DNA of 15,821 bases from Betaproteobacteria bacterium (GCA_003153335.1 PLYG01000037.1:2254-18074), one strand, 5' to 3'. Counted from the stretch's first letter, positions 1 through 6,818 are shown. The notes: a model not told the origin generated them from the letters alone. Made by a program: numbers and translations.

Positions 1-886
1 CCGATCGATCAGGCACCCAACCAGCCAGGTCGGGAACAAAGACGACGCGGCACCCCATCATGCGCGCGAATTCCATCCCGGGCTGCAGGCCATAGCCAAG
101 CACCAGGATGTCTGCTTCCAGGCAGCGCTTGCGACTCAGATCGGGAGTTCCATCAGAAGCGACGGGCGCAATGTTGACCTGCTGCAGACATCCATCGCCC
201 TGCGCTCTGGTCACCATCCAGCCGGACATGAATTTGGCCCCAACGCCCATAATCTGCGCGCGGTAGCCCATCGCCTTTAACAGCAATTTGGGTGAACTGA
301 CGACACCCCGCAAAGTCGCGGACGTCAACTTCCGAGTCGGCTGCGCCTCGATCACATGACAGACCCGGGCCCTGGCTGCCGCCATGGTTGCACCGGCCAC
401 CAGCACCAACGGACCATTTCCCGCGATGATGACACGCCCTTGGGGTACAAGTCCGTGCGCTTTGGCAAGGTTAAGGCAACCCCCTGCGGAAATCACGCCA
501 GGAAGAGTCCAGCCTGTAAACGGAAACGGCTTGTCCTGCGCGCCCGTGGCAATAACCACCGCTTGAGCCTGGACACGACCACTGGCCTTGGGCCCGGCAT
601 ACGCAATCGTTAAAGGTTCGGGCGACCCCCAGGCGACTGTAGACGGCAAAAAAGACACCAACGGACTTTTCAACACTTGCGACAAAATTTTGTAGCGGCC
701 GGTTTCGCGCAACAGGCGGGCATTCGGTGCGACGCGATACGAAGGCGGCAATTGACGAAAATACTGCCCGCCCGCCTGGTGATTGTCGTCAATCAAAACC
801 ACCCGTTGTCCTGCGGCAACCAGTTGAGCGGCGCAAGACAGGCCCGCTGGTCCCGCCCCGACGATGACGATCGGCTTATCCATCAT
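1..886 (-). CDS. HcnB/opine-oxidase-A-like FAD/NAD(P) oxidoreductase, C-terminus cut by window edge
   Basis: The reverse strand stays open for 295 codons from the ATG at 886 to the left edge, so this is an N-terminal fragment. It begins with a Rossmann dinucleotide site, IVIVGAGPAGLSCA (GxGxxG at residues 10-15). An ATG motif follows (VVIATGAQDKPFPFTGW), then a second nucleotide-binding stretch (VIIAGNGPLVL) and the segment VLGYGLQPGMEFARMMGC, all usual in the HcnB/OoxA/D-hydroxyproline dehydrogenase alpha family. In those enzymes this subunit carries flavin and passes electrons with the small 2Fe-2S and the DAO-type subunits, usually to the respiratory chain. The start overlaps the stop of the 2Fe-2S gene as ATGA, which suggests translational coupling; ATG 883 is the alternative start. 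The family's C-terminal cysteine-containing domain would lie outside the window. Family is certain; substrate is inferred from neighbours. Confidence 0.9.
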   Translation of the reverse strand, partial: MMDKPIVIVGAGPAGLSCAAQLVAAGQRVVLIDDNHQAGGQYFRQLPPSYRVAPNARLLRETGRYKILSQVLKSPLVSFLPSTVAWGSPEPLTIAYAGPKASGRVQAQAVVIATGAQDKPFPFTGWTLPGVISAGGCLNLAKAHGLVPQGRVIIAGNGPLVLVAGATMAAARARVCHVIEAQPTRKLTSATLRGVVSSPKLLLKAMGYRAQIMGVGAKFMSGWMVTRAQGDGCLQQVNIAPVASDGTPDLSRKRCLEADILVLGYGLQPGMEFARMMGCRVVFVPDLAGWVPDRS

Positions 887-1188
887 GCGCGCTCATCGGT
901 CATCGCAACCGGCTCCTGTACGACTAGTCCGTCGCTTACTGGAAACGAACAGGCGCGCACGACGCCTTGCCCGTTAACCTCGACCGAGCATTCCCAGCAG
1001 ATTCCCATGCCGCAGTAGTAGCCGCGACGATCTTGCAAGCGCGGTGTGGTGCGAACGCCGATAATGCCCGCGCGCATCAAAGCAGATGCAATGCTCTCGC
1101 CTTCGAAACCCTGTATTGATTGCCCCTGGTACGTGAACTGAATCGGCCTGCCTGCCTCAATGCCGGAAATAAGGCGCGCGCTAAACAT
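883..1188 (-). CDS. small (2Fe-2S)-binding subunit of a heterotrimeric amino/imino acid oxidase (HcnA-like)
   Basis: This 101-residue protein has the plant-type ferredoxin cysteine pattern of HcnA and opine oxidase gamma subunits: C59-x4-C64-x2-C67-x12-C80, seen as YYCGMGICWECSVEVNG followed by VVRAC. It probably holds one 2Fe-2S cluster that links the two flavin subunits encoded on either side. I chose ATG 1188 (MFSARLISG) because it overlaps the upstream gene's stop by 8 bases and matches the family's N-terminus. A longer version from 1245 would add 19 residues that only re-read the upstream gene's end in another frame. The stop overlaps the next start (ATGA). The gene order flavin B, Fe-S, flavin A with overlaps at both junctions implies a single complex made in fixed ratio. 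Confidence 0.9.
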   Translation of the reverse strand: MFSARLISGIEAGRPIQFTYQGQSIQGFEGESIASALMRAGIIGVRTTPRLQDRRGYYCGMGICWECSVEVNGQGVVRACSFPVSDGLVVQEPVAMTDERA

Positions 1189-2284
1189 GAGTGAACCGTC
1201 CAGGATTGAAGAGATCAATAGGCCGGGATGTCGTCCCGGTGGCAATGAATTCGCCCAGCAGTTGCCCCATTAGCGGCCCAAGCGTGAATCCGCCGCGCGC
1301 GCATGCGGCGATATAAATGTCCGAGTGCCCCGGAAGTCGCCCCAGATAAGGAAGCGAATCTGGCGTGACCCCCTCGTACCCTGCCCAGCTTCGCAGAATG
1401 TTCAGGGGCGCCAAGCCAGGGATGACCCGCGCCGCCAGGCGCAAGTTGTGAATCAACTGGTCGTAATCGACATTCTTCAGGCGGTCGGCCAGGGTGCCGA
1501 TACCCTGCCAGCCTCCGCCGATCAGGCAGCTGCCGTTGGATACTTGCTTGAGCGTCAGTACTCCGCGCGCGTGGGTCACAATTTGCGGGATGGTTCTGGG
1601 CGCTGGCTCGGTCACCGAGACCATATTTACATCCAGCAGGATCGGCAGATCGTTGCCGAGCATGGCAGCAATTTGCGCCGACCAGGCCCCCGATGTTATA
1701 GCGATCGAACGTCCGTAAAAAGGACCGCGCGTAGTCTCGACACACAAGTCGCGGGCCCGAACGCCGGTCACCTCGGCGTGTTCGACAATATGCACGCCGG
1801 CTTTCTCGACTGCTATCCGCAGGACCGGCCCAAGCCGCGTCGGACTCGCAAAACTGTCTTGTGTAGAGTAAGTAGCCGCAACGACTTCTGCGGAAATCCA
1901 GGACGCTTGCGTGCGTAGTGCTTGCCGGTCCAATCGGCTCACCGACAGACCTTTCTCTTCTTGCTCGCGCGCGACCTGCTCAAGCCGTTGGGCTTCGTCT
2001 TCGGAAAGCGCCACCTTGTAACCACCAGTATGACGCAGCCCGATCTGCGCACCCAGGCGATCCTGCAGCGTTCGCCAGATATCGAGCGCCCACAGCGTGT
2101 AGGGAACCAGAGCCGGCAACTTGTTCTGAACAGCCAGCGATCCGGCATTCACCGCCGAAGCTTCGATCCAGATTGCGCCGCGATCTATCAGAACAACCGT
2201 CTTGCCCGACGCTGCCAGAGTAAGGCACGCAAACAAGCCAAACGTACCGCCCCCTATGACTACAACATCATAGGTTTGCTTCAT
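1181..2284 (-). CDS. DAO-family FAD-dependent oxidoreductase, beta subunit of HcnC/D-hydroxyproline dehydrogenase-like complex
   Basis: The protein is about 367 residues, the normal size for glycine oxidase/HcnC-type DAO proteins. Its N-terminus YDVVVIGGGTFG contains the FAD-binding GGGxxG, followed by SGKTVVLID with the acidic residue that binds the ribose. The C-terminus has the family block RSWAGYEGVTPDSLPYLG and then ARGGFTLGPLMGQLLGEF. In this family the subunit oxidises the C-N bond of an amino or imino acid. The start is either ATG 2284 or GTG 2290 (two codons longer); neither has a strong ribosome site, and I prefer the ATG. It lies 50 bases downstream of the GntR gene and overlaps the Fe-S gene by 8 bases, so all four genes are probably one transcript. 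Sarcosine, D-amino acid, opine or cis-4-hydroxy-D-proline are possible substrates; the DapA-family neighbour favours the last. Confidence 0.9.
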   Translation of the reverse strand: MKQTYDVVVIGGGTFGLFACLTLAASGKTVVLIDRGAIWIEASAVNAGSLAVQNKLPALVPYTLWALDIWRTLQDRLGAQIGLRHTGGYKVALSEDEAQRLEQVAREQEEKGLSVSRLDRQALRTQASWISAEVVAATYSTQDSFASPTRLGPVLRIAVEKAGVHIVEHAEVTGVRARDLCVETTRGPFYGRSIAITSGAWSAQIAAMLGNDLPILLDVNMVSVTEPAPRTIPQIVTHARGVLTLKQVSNGSCLIGGGWQGIGTLADRLKNVDYDQLIHNLRLAARVIPGLAPLNILRSWAGYEGVTPDSLPYLGRLPGHSDIYIAACARGGFTLGPLMGQLLGEFIATGTTSRPIDLFNPGRFTHV

Positions 2285-2334
2285 CCGCACAGGCTCAGAC
2301 TCAACCTGTCTTCGGGCCCGAGTATCCGTCGCAG

Positions 2335-3081
2335 CTAGCTCCCGGCAGATGCAGACAGTGTCTTGGCAGCAGGATTGCGCGCGCGCAAACCCCGTTCTGC
2401 ACCGTGTTCAAGATACTGGTGCAGCGCACTCAGCGAATTCTGAAGGTCTTCAAGCACGGCTGCGCGCAAGGCGGCGCCATCGTGTCGGCGGGCTTTGTCA
2501 ATGATGTTTTCGTGACTGTGATTTCCGCTCCTGTCCCTCGCCAGAATGGGGTACATGAAATGAAGAGTGGGGCCGATTCGAAGCCAAAGGTTCTCGACAA
2601 TCCTGAACGTCACGTACATGCCTGCACGCTCATAAATCCTGAAGTGAAACTGTGAGTTGTACTTCAGCACGTCCCGATAGTTCCTAGTGGCCAATGCATC
2701 AAGAAATAAAGTCTGCGTCTGGGCGAGAAACTCGATATCTTCATCGCGCATATGCCCGGCAGCGGTCTTGGCCAAGTCGCCTTCCAAAAGGCGCCTGATA
2801 TGAAAAATTTCGTCGACTTCCGCAACCTGAAGCTTGGGCACGAGCACCGCCCGCTTTTCATTAGTGCAAAGGATGCCATCGGAAATCAGGCGCGACAGCG
2901 CTTCGCGCACTGGCGTGACGCTAACGGCCATGCCGCTGGCCAGGCGTCGGATATTGACGCGTTCCGCCGGCGCGTAATTACCGGACAAGATGGCGTGACA
3001 CACCTGATCATGGACTTGATCGACCAGAAGACCGCCCCGTTTGGCGCTTTCGTAAGTCGGATTTTTTGGGATTGCTGTCAT
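2335..3081 (-). CDS. GntR-family regulator, FadR/FCD subfamily
   Basis: The 248-residue protein has an N-terminal winged helix (about residues 18-85). Its recognition region, RRLASGMAVSVTPVREALSRL, is typical of GntR proteins. An all-helical FCD ligand-binding domain follows (about 90-225). The metal-site pattern of FCD domains is visible as N142/H146 (YNSQFHF), H190 (NHSHENII) and H221 or nearby. Such proteins are usually repressors released by a carboxylic or amino acid. The gene starts its own catabolic operon and is divergent from the lyase-transport operon, so it likely controls both; see the operator at 3111-3120. ATG 3079-3081 is preceded by GGGAATAGAG, a modest ribosome site. The ligand is not readable from sequence; by context it is the substrate or an intermediate of the pathway. 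Confidence 0.93.
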   Translation of the reverse strand: MTAIPKNPTYESAKRGGLLVDQVHDQVCHAILSGNYAPAERVNIRRLASGMAVSVTPVREALSRLISDGILCTNEKRAVLVPKLQVAEVDEIFHIRRLLEGDLAKTAAGHMRDEDIEFLAQTQTLFLDALATRNYRDVLKYNSQFHFRIYERAGMYVTFRIVENLWLRIGPTLHFMYPILARDRSGNHSHENIIDKARRHDGAALRAAVLEDLQNSLSALHQYLEHGAERGLRARNPAAKTLSASAGS

Positions 3082-3098
3082 CTCTATTCCCGAGACAC

Positions 3099-3128
3099 TT
3101 GACGGACATTTGGTATACGATATATGAT
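3099..3128 (+). promoter_or_regulatory. sigma70-type promoter for the lyase-ABC operon
   Basis: TTGACG (3099-3104) is followed after 18 bases by TATGAT (3123-3128). Each box differs from consensus by one base. Transcription would begin near 3135, giving a leader of about 45 bases before the lyase start, which has the ribosome site AAGGA. The spacer contains the putative GntR operator. Boxes are seen directly; activity is inferred. Confidence 0.65.
3111..3120. promoter_or_regulatory. putative FCD-GntR operator TGGTATACGA
   Basis: TGGTATACGA is a near-perfect palindrome (one mismatch from TGGTATACCA) that fits the T-x-GT-xx-AC-x-A shape common for FadR/FCD regulators. It lies in the spacer of the rightward promoter and at the predicted start point of the leftward one, a position suited to repressing both. 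The adjacent direct repeat GATATATGATATAT may be part of the site. Inference from motif shape and position only. Confidence 0.5.
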
Positions 3129-3152
3129 ATATTGAAATTCGACGGATATCAA
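3124..3152 (-). promoter_or_regulatory. sigma70-type promoter for the gntR-oxidase operon
   Basis: Read leftward, TTGATA (3152-3147) is followed after 17 bases by TATCAT (3129-3124), each close to consensus. A start near 3117 gives a leader of about 36 bases before the GntR gene. The -10 box covers almost the same bases as the rightward -10 box (3123-3128), so the two polymerases should compete for the same DNA. Confidence 0.6.
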
Positions 3153-3178
3153 ATCAAATTCATCAGTAAGGATTCAAA

Positions 3179-4102
3179 ATGGTCAATGGAGGAAATGTCA
3201 GTTGGAGTGGGGTTTTTTCGGCCCTTGCCACGCCGTTCGCCCAAGATGGGTCAATGCACGTACCGCAACTTGAATCGCTGATCGACCTTCTGATTTCAGA
3301 AGGCATAAACGGATTCGTGGTGGCAGGAAGCACTGGCGAGTATTACTCGCAGACAAAACAGCAACGCATAAAACTGTTCGAGGCTGTCAAGCGCCATGTC
3401 GGCAATCGCGTCACCCTTATCGCCGGCACCTCGGCGCTAACGCGCGAAGAAACACTCGAGCTGACACGTACGGCGCAAGGGATTGGTTTTGACGGTTGCA
3501 TGGTATTGCCGCCGGTCTATTGCCTGCCGACGCCCGTAGAAGTGCATGCCTATTTCGCGGAAATCGGCGCGCTCGGCCTGCCCATCATGATCTATAACAA
3601 TCCGGCCCGGGTTGGCGTTGCCATTTCGCCGTCCTTGGCCAGCATGCTTGCAGGTCTGGATAATGTCGTCGCCTACAAGGAAAGCGCCCGCGATCTTTAT
3701 ACCGTCGCCGAAACCTACTATGCGACCACTGGTCGACTGCGTCATTTCGTCGGCCTGGAACCTTACGCAAGCGCCCTGTTGTCACGCGGCGCAGTGGGCA
3801 TCGTCTCCACCATTTCAAACGTGGCCGCACGCGAGGTCGTTGCCTACTACAAGGCCTTCCATGCGGGCGACGCTGACGCATTGTCGAGAAGCCAAAAAGT
3901 AATCGATCAGCTTTATCACCTGCTTGCCCAATCCGGGCTATCTAACTTCGCATTCGTAAAAAGCGCCATGGCAGCATTGGGCCGGCCAGGCGGTATATGT
4001 CGTCTGCCTCACCGCATGGCTGACGCCGCCCAAGTAGCGAGCATCAAGAAAGCTATCACGCGTATTTATTCGGAATCCAACGTATCTCTCACTACCACCT
4101 AG
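3179..4102 (+). CDS. DapA-family (class I aldolase fold) lyase/deaminase; candidate pyrroline-4-hydroxy-2-carboxylate deaminase
   Basis: The 307-residue TIM-barrel protein carries the family's key sites. These are the carboxylate-binding loop GSTGE (50-54), the catalytic tyrosine Y139 in MIYNNPARVGV, R144 in the position that binds a substrate carboxylate in true DapA, and the Schiff-base lysine K167 in VVAYKES. It therefore forms an imine with a keto acid or similar substrate. ATG 3179 has a good ribosome site, AAGGA, seven bases upstream. It is divergent from the oxidase genes and 62 bases ahead of an amino-acid importer, which argues against lysine biosynthesis. In hydroxyproline catabolism a DapA-family enzyme deaminates the product of D-hydroxyproline dehydrogenase to alpha-ketoglutarate semialdehyde; that is my best guess. 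Keto-sugar-acid aldolase or dehydratase are alternatives. Fold and catalytic class are secure; the reaction is inferred. Confidence 0.9.
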   Translation: MVNGGNVSWSGVFSALATPFAQDGSMHVPQLESLIDLLISEGINGFVVAGSTGEYYSQTKQQRIKLFEAVKRHVGNRVTLIAGTSALTREETLELTRTAQGIGFDGCMVLPPVYCLPTPVEVHAYFAEIGALGLPIMIYNNPARVGVAISPSLASMLAGLDNVVAYKESARDLYTVAETYYATTGRLRHFVGLEPYASALLSRGAVGIVSTISNVAAREVVAYYKAFHAGDADALSRSQKVIDQLYHLLAQSGLSNFAFVKSAMAALGRPGGICRLPHRMADAAQVASIKKAITRIYSESNVSLTTT

Positions 4103-4164
4103 GCATGTCTGGCCAGATGCAATCATGCTGAATAAATTACATGAGGAACCACAGGAGATAGGAA

Positions 4165-5013
4165 ATGAAAGCATTTACGAAAATTATTGCGGCACCGGTC
4201 TTTGCGGTAATCACCGTATTCACAATGCACACCGAAGCCAAAGCGGATGCCGTGTGGGATCAAATTCAGGAAACAGGGAAAATCGTTTGTGGCGCAATCC
4301 CGAATGACCCGCTAGGTTCCTGGATTGACCCCCAGACCCGCAAATGGGAAGGCTATGAAATCGACTTGTGCCGAGGGATTGCCAAAGGCTTGTCCACCGA
4401 CATGGGCAAAACCATCACGCCCGAGTTTCGCGAAACGACCTGGGCAACCATTGTTCTGGATATCCAGTCGCGGAAAATCGATATATGGCCAGGCATGAGC
4501 GCCACGCCAGAACGCGAGAAGGCGCTGTCGATGATTGGCCCCATGTACGATCTGGCCTTCTGCACCGTGAATCACAAGGGCTTCGATGTCGGCCAAAACT
4601 GGAGCGATTTCAATAACCCCAAGGTACGCATCGCTACCATAACCGGAACCAGCATTGAAACGGCCTTCAAGAAATTCGCGCCCAATGCAACCCAACTCAC
4701 GTTCCCGGGATTATCGGAAGTCGCACTTGCGGTGCAATCGGGACGCGCCGATGTGATGGGCACCGATGCATTGCGCTGCTTGAACATCTTGAAGAGCACG
4801 CCGGAGGTCTTTGGTCAGGTGGTGTTTCCCAAGCCATTCAAATCGATCGGCTCATCCGCAGGGACTATCAAAGGCAGCGACAAACTCACCGCATGGTTGA
4901 CCAAATGGACCACCCAAAATCGCGCTGACGACGGAATCAAGAATATCTTCGTAAAGGTCATGGGCAATGCCGGCTTTGACACCAGCATCATTCCTCCTGA
5001 ACTGAAGTTCTAA
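4165..5013 (+). CDS. periplasmic amino-acid-binding protein of ABC importer (SBP family 3)
   Basis: A signal peptide is clear: a basic start MKAFTKII, a hydrophobic core, and a likely cleavage after AKA (residue 27). The mature protein shows family-3 solute-binding features: GKIVCGAIPNDPLGSW near the N-terminus, WEGYEIDLCRGIAKGL, the ligand-loop segment IWPGMSATPEREKALSMI, and a hinge-side TITGTSIETAFKKF. Total length of 282 residues is typical. It would capture an amino acid, opine or imino acid in the periplasm and deliver it to the permease at 5098-5784. The ribosome site AGGAG lies seven bases before ATG 4165. A strong hairpin follows the gene, often seen after binding-protein genes where it preserves their more abundant mRNA segment. 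The ligand cannot be read off; context suggests hydroxyproline or a similar compound. Confidence 0.93.
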   Translation: MKAFTKIIAAPVFAVITVFTMHTEAKADAVWDQIQETGKIVCGAIPNDPLGSWIDPQTRKWEGYEIDLCRGIAKGLSTDMGKTITPEFRETTWATIVLDIQSRKIDIWPGMSATPEREKALSMIGPMYDLAFCTVNHKGFDVGQNWSDFNNPKVRIATITGTSIETAFKKFAPNATQLTFPGLSEVALAVQSGRADVMGTDALRCLNILKSTPEVFGQVVFPKPFKSIGSSAGTIKGSDKLTAWLTKWTTQNRADDGIKNIFVKVMGNAGFDTSIIPPELKF

Positions 5014-5035
5014 ACTGATTCCTGCTCACCAGGTC

Positions 5036-5065
5036 GTGCTCGCAAGGCTGATGCCTTGCGAGCAC
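5036..5065 (+). promoter_or_regulatory. perfect 13-bp intercistronic hairpin
   Basis: GTGCTCGCAAGGC (5036-5048), loop TGAT, then GCCTTGCGAGCAC (5053-5065): all 13 pairs match. No T-run follows, so it is unlikely to be a strong intrinsic terminator. Its place between the binding-protein and permease genes suggests an mRNA 3'-end stabiliser or partial attenuator that gives more binding protein than permease. Confidence 0.8.
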
Positions 5066-5097
5066 TATCATACGTTCCCCCCGATGTGGCGACGTTT

Positions 5098-5784
5098 ATG
5101 AAATACGAGTTTGATTGGTCAGCAGTTTGGGAACCATCCATTTGGCTGGACGCGATATCGGCGACCCTGATCTATGGGCTGGCAACGACTATTATTGGAT
5201 TAATACTCGGGCTTTGTCTGGGCCTGGTCCTGATAAGCCGATTCTCTACTGCCCGCCGGCTTGTCGCTTTGTTCATCGGTGTTTTTCGCAGCACCCCGGT
5301 GCTCATCCAGATTGTCTGGTTCTACTATGCCTTTCCGATGGTTCTAAGTGTAAATATGCCTGCCTGGTTTGCGGCAGGTTGTGGGCTGACGTTTTATATG
5401 GCGGCGTTTTCAGCCGAAATCTTTCGCGGTGGAATCGAATCCATTGAGCGCGGTCAGTGGAATGCCAGCCGCTCGCTGTGCATGTCGTATTGGCAGTCCA
5501 TGCGGCACATTATCCTGCCCCAGGCATTCCGACGGATGATGCCCGCCATCGTTAATCAGTCGATTATCCAGATTAAGAATACGTCGCTGCTTTCTGTAAT
5601 TGCGGTCCACGACATCATGTATACAGCATCTTCCATAACTGCCACAACCTATCGCCCTCTGGAAGTGTTCACCTTTGCCGGCCTCCTTTACATCGTCGTC
5701 ATCTGGCCGCTTGCCACCATAGCTCACTACGTAGAAAAACAAACGGACTCTTCACGGAATCAAATGGGTAGATTGATGGGGTAA
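5098..5784 (+). CDS. amino-acid ABC transporter permease (HisM/GlnP type)
   Basis: The 228-residue inner-membrane protein has the typical start MKYEFDWSAVWEP, about five hydrophobic helices, and the conserved FRSTPVLIQIVWFYYAFP block. The EAA loop that docks the ATPase spans EIFRGGIESIERGQWNASRSLCMSYW to ILPQAFRRMMPAI. In that loop the usual EAAxxLG reads NASxxLC, a notable departure. I chose ATG 5098 because the family begins with this sequence. An in-frame TTG at 5056 would start inside the preceding hairpin. The ribosome site is weak; a five-codon ORF (ATG 5084) ends with TGA overlapping this ATG and could couple translation. Only one permease is encoded, so the channel is probably a homodimer. 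Confidence 0.92.
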   Translation: MKYEFDWSAVWEPSIWLDAISATLIYGLATTIIGLILGLCLGLVLISRFSTARRLVALFIGVFRSTPVLIQIVWFYYAFPMVLSVNMPAWFAAGCGLTFYMAAFSAEIFRGGIESIERGQWNASRSLCMSYWQSMRHIILPQAFRRMMPAIVNQSIIQIKNTSLLSVIAVHDIMYTASSITATTYRPLEVFTFAGLLYIVVIWPLATIAHYVEKQTDSSRNQMGRLMG

Positions 5785-5786
5785 AC

Positions 5787-5951
5787 ATGGCTGAAAGCCG
5801 CATGGATATTGGCTTTCATGTATTTCGCAAGACGCTCGAGTTGTGCATCATGTCTGGATGGCCAATTCAGCGAAGCGAAAGCGGCTGCTGTGGTCGAGCC
5901 CAGTCGGACTGGTACGACCGCCGCACGCGATTCGATGACAAGAAACGCTAG
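5787..5951 (+). CDS. unrecognised 54-residue ORF between permease and ATPase genes
   Basis: An ATG two bases after the permease stop, preceded by GGGGTAAAC, opens a 54-codon frame that closes with TAG inside the ATPase gene's ribosome site (TAGGAG). It therefore fills the 177-base gap almost exactly, as a translationally coupled gene would. The product begins MAESRMDIGFHVFRKTLEL, has a cysteine pair (GCCGR) and ends in a charged tail (DWYDRRTRFDDKKR). There is no signal peptide or membrane segment. I recognise no family. It could be a small accessory protein, a remnant of a lost gene such as a second permease, or chance. Supporting a real gene are position, ribosome site and lack of stops; against it is the absence of any known counterpart. 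Confidence 0.4.
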   Translation: MAESRMDIGFHVFRKTLELCIMSGWPIQRSESGCCGRAQSDWYDRRTRFDDKKR

Positions 5952-5961
5952 GAGCCACCCC

Positions 5962-6735
5962 ATGAACAAGCCTTTCATTCAAATCGATTCGCTGGTCAAA
6001 AGATACGGCGCTACCGTCGCCGTCGACGGGGTGAGCCTGTCTATGGACGAAGGCCATATCACCGCCATTATCGGCGCCAGCGGCTGTGGGAAGTCAACCT
6101 TCCTGCGTTGCGTCAACCTGCTTGAAAATCCTACGTCCGGGTCTTTGAGAATCGGTGACGACACGCTTGCTTATACGAACAGTACTTTGTCTTCAGGAGA
6201 AGAACGCGCGCTTTCCTATCGCAAGTCAATGGCGATGGTGTTTCAGAGCTTCGAGCTGTTTCCGCATATGTCGGTGCTACGGAATGTCGCTTTAGCCCCC
6301 GCCATTGTCAATGGCGTCCCGTTGGATCAGGCTATTGAGCAGGCGCATGCTCTTTTGGATCGCGTTGGGCTGCATGGCAAAGCCAATGAATATCCGGGGC
6401 AATTATCCGGCGGACAATCGCAGCGAGTGGCGATTGCCCGCGCGCTGGCGATGAGTCCGCGCGTGTTGCTGTTCGACGAGGCCACGTCGGCGCTGGATCC
6501 TGAACTTGTGGGTGAGGTGCTCGAGGTTATTGGAGAGTTGGCGGATGAGGGTCGAACGATGATCGTAGTGACGCATGAACTTGAGTTTGCCAAGGATGTG
6601 GCGGATACGCTGGTGTTTTTCGATCAGGGTCGTGTAGTTGAAACGGGGAAGCCACATGAGATGATTGATAATCCCCAGTCTGAGAGATTGGGAAACTTTT
6701 TGAAGCGTTATCAGAGGATCCGGACGCGGGCGTGA
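5962..6735 (+). CDS. amino-acid ABC transporter ATP-binding protein (HisP/GlnQ type)
   Basis: The 257-residue ATPase has all motifs intact: Walker A GASGCGKST (38-46), Q-loop Q95 in MVFQSFELFPHMSV, signature LSGGQSQRVAIARAL (from 148), Walker B VLLFDEATSALDPE (from 168) and switch histidine H205 in VVTHELEFA. Phe-rich FQSFELFPHM and the length are typical of polar-amino-acid importers. It energises the permease at 5098-5784. ATG 5962 has a good ribosome site (AGGAG, seven bases upstream) and gives the normal N-terminus; an in-frame opening upstream to 5809 has no family similarity. It is the last gene of the rightward operon; the next gene is convergent. Confidence 0.95.
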   Translation: MNKPFIQIDSLVKRYGATVAVDGVSLSMDEGHITAIIGASGCGKSTFLRCVNLLENPTSGSLRIGDDTLAYTNSTLSSGEERALSYRKSMAMVFQSFELFPHMSVLRNVALAPAIVNGVPLDQAIEQAHALLDRVGLHGKANEYPGQLSGGQSQRVAIARALAMSPRVLLFDEATSALDPELVGEVLEVIGELADEGRTMIVVTHELEFAKDVADTLVFFDQGRVVETGKPHEMIDNPQSERLGNFLKRYQRIRTRA

Positions 6736-6779
6736 TTCGGCACAGGGTGAGATGTCGGGCTAGCCACTTGACACGGTTG

Positions 6780-6800
6780 CTCTCCCCGCTTGCGGGAGAG
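6780..6800. terminator. hairpin of dispersed repeat between convergent genes, possible bidirectional terminator
   Basis: CTCTCCC (6780-6786) and GGGAGAG (6794-6800) pair around the loop CGCTTGC. It sits between the ATPase stop (6735) and the convergent MFS stop (6819). No T-run follows on either strand, so termination would be weak or Rho-assisted. The sequence resembles the repeat at 12458-12530 and belongs to a type of short intergenic repeat frequent in proteobacteria. Confidence 0.45.
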
Positions 6801-6818
6801 GGAGTCTGACGTACCGGG

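Noticed and set aside
677..1018. 113-codon plus-strand frame over the Fe-S/flavin gene junction
   Set aside because: Shadow of two well-supported overlapping leftward genes.
5056..5097. TTG start for the permease at 5056
   Set aside because: It lies in the right arm of the hairpin without a ribosome site, and the family N-terminus begins at ATG 5098.
5809..5961. In-frame upstream extension of the ATPase gene
   Set aside because: No family similarity before MNKPFIQIDSLVKRYG, and ATG 5962 has a good AGGAG ribosome site.
6765..6771. TTGACA on the plus strand after the ATPase gene
   Set aside because: No -10 box at a proper distance and no gene downstream on that strand.
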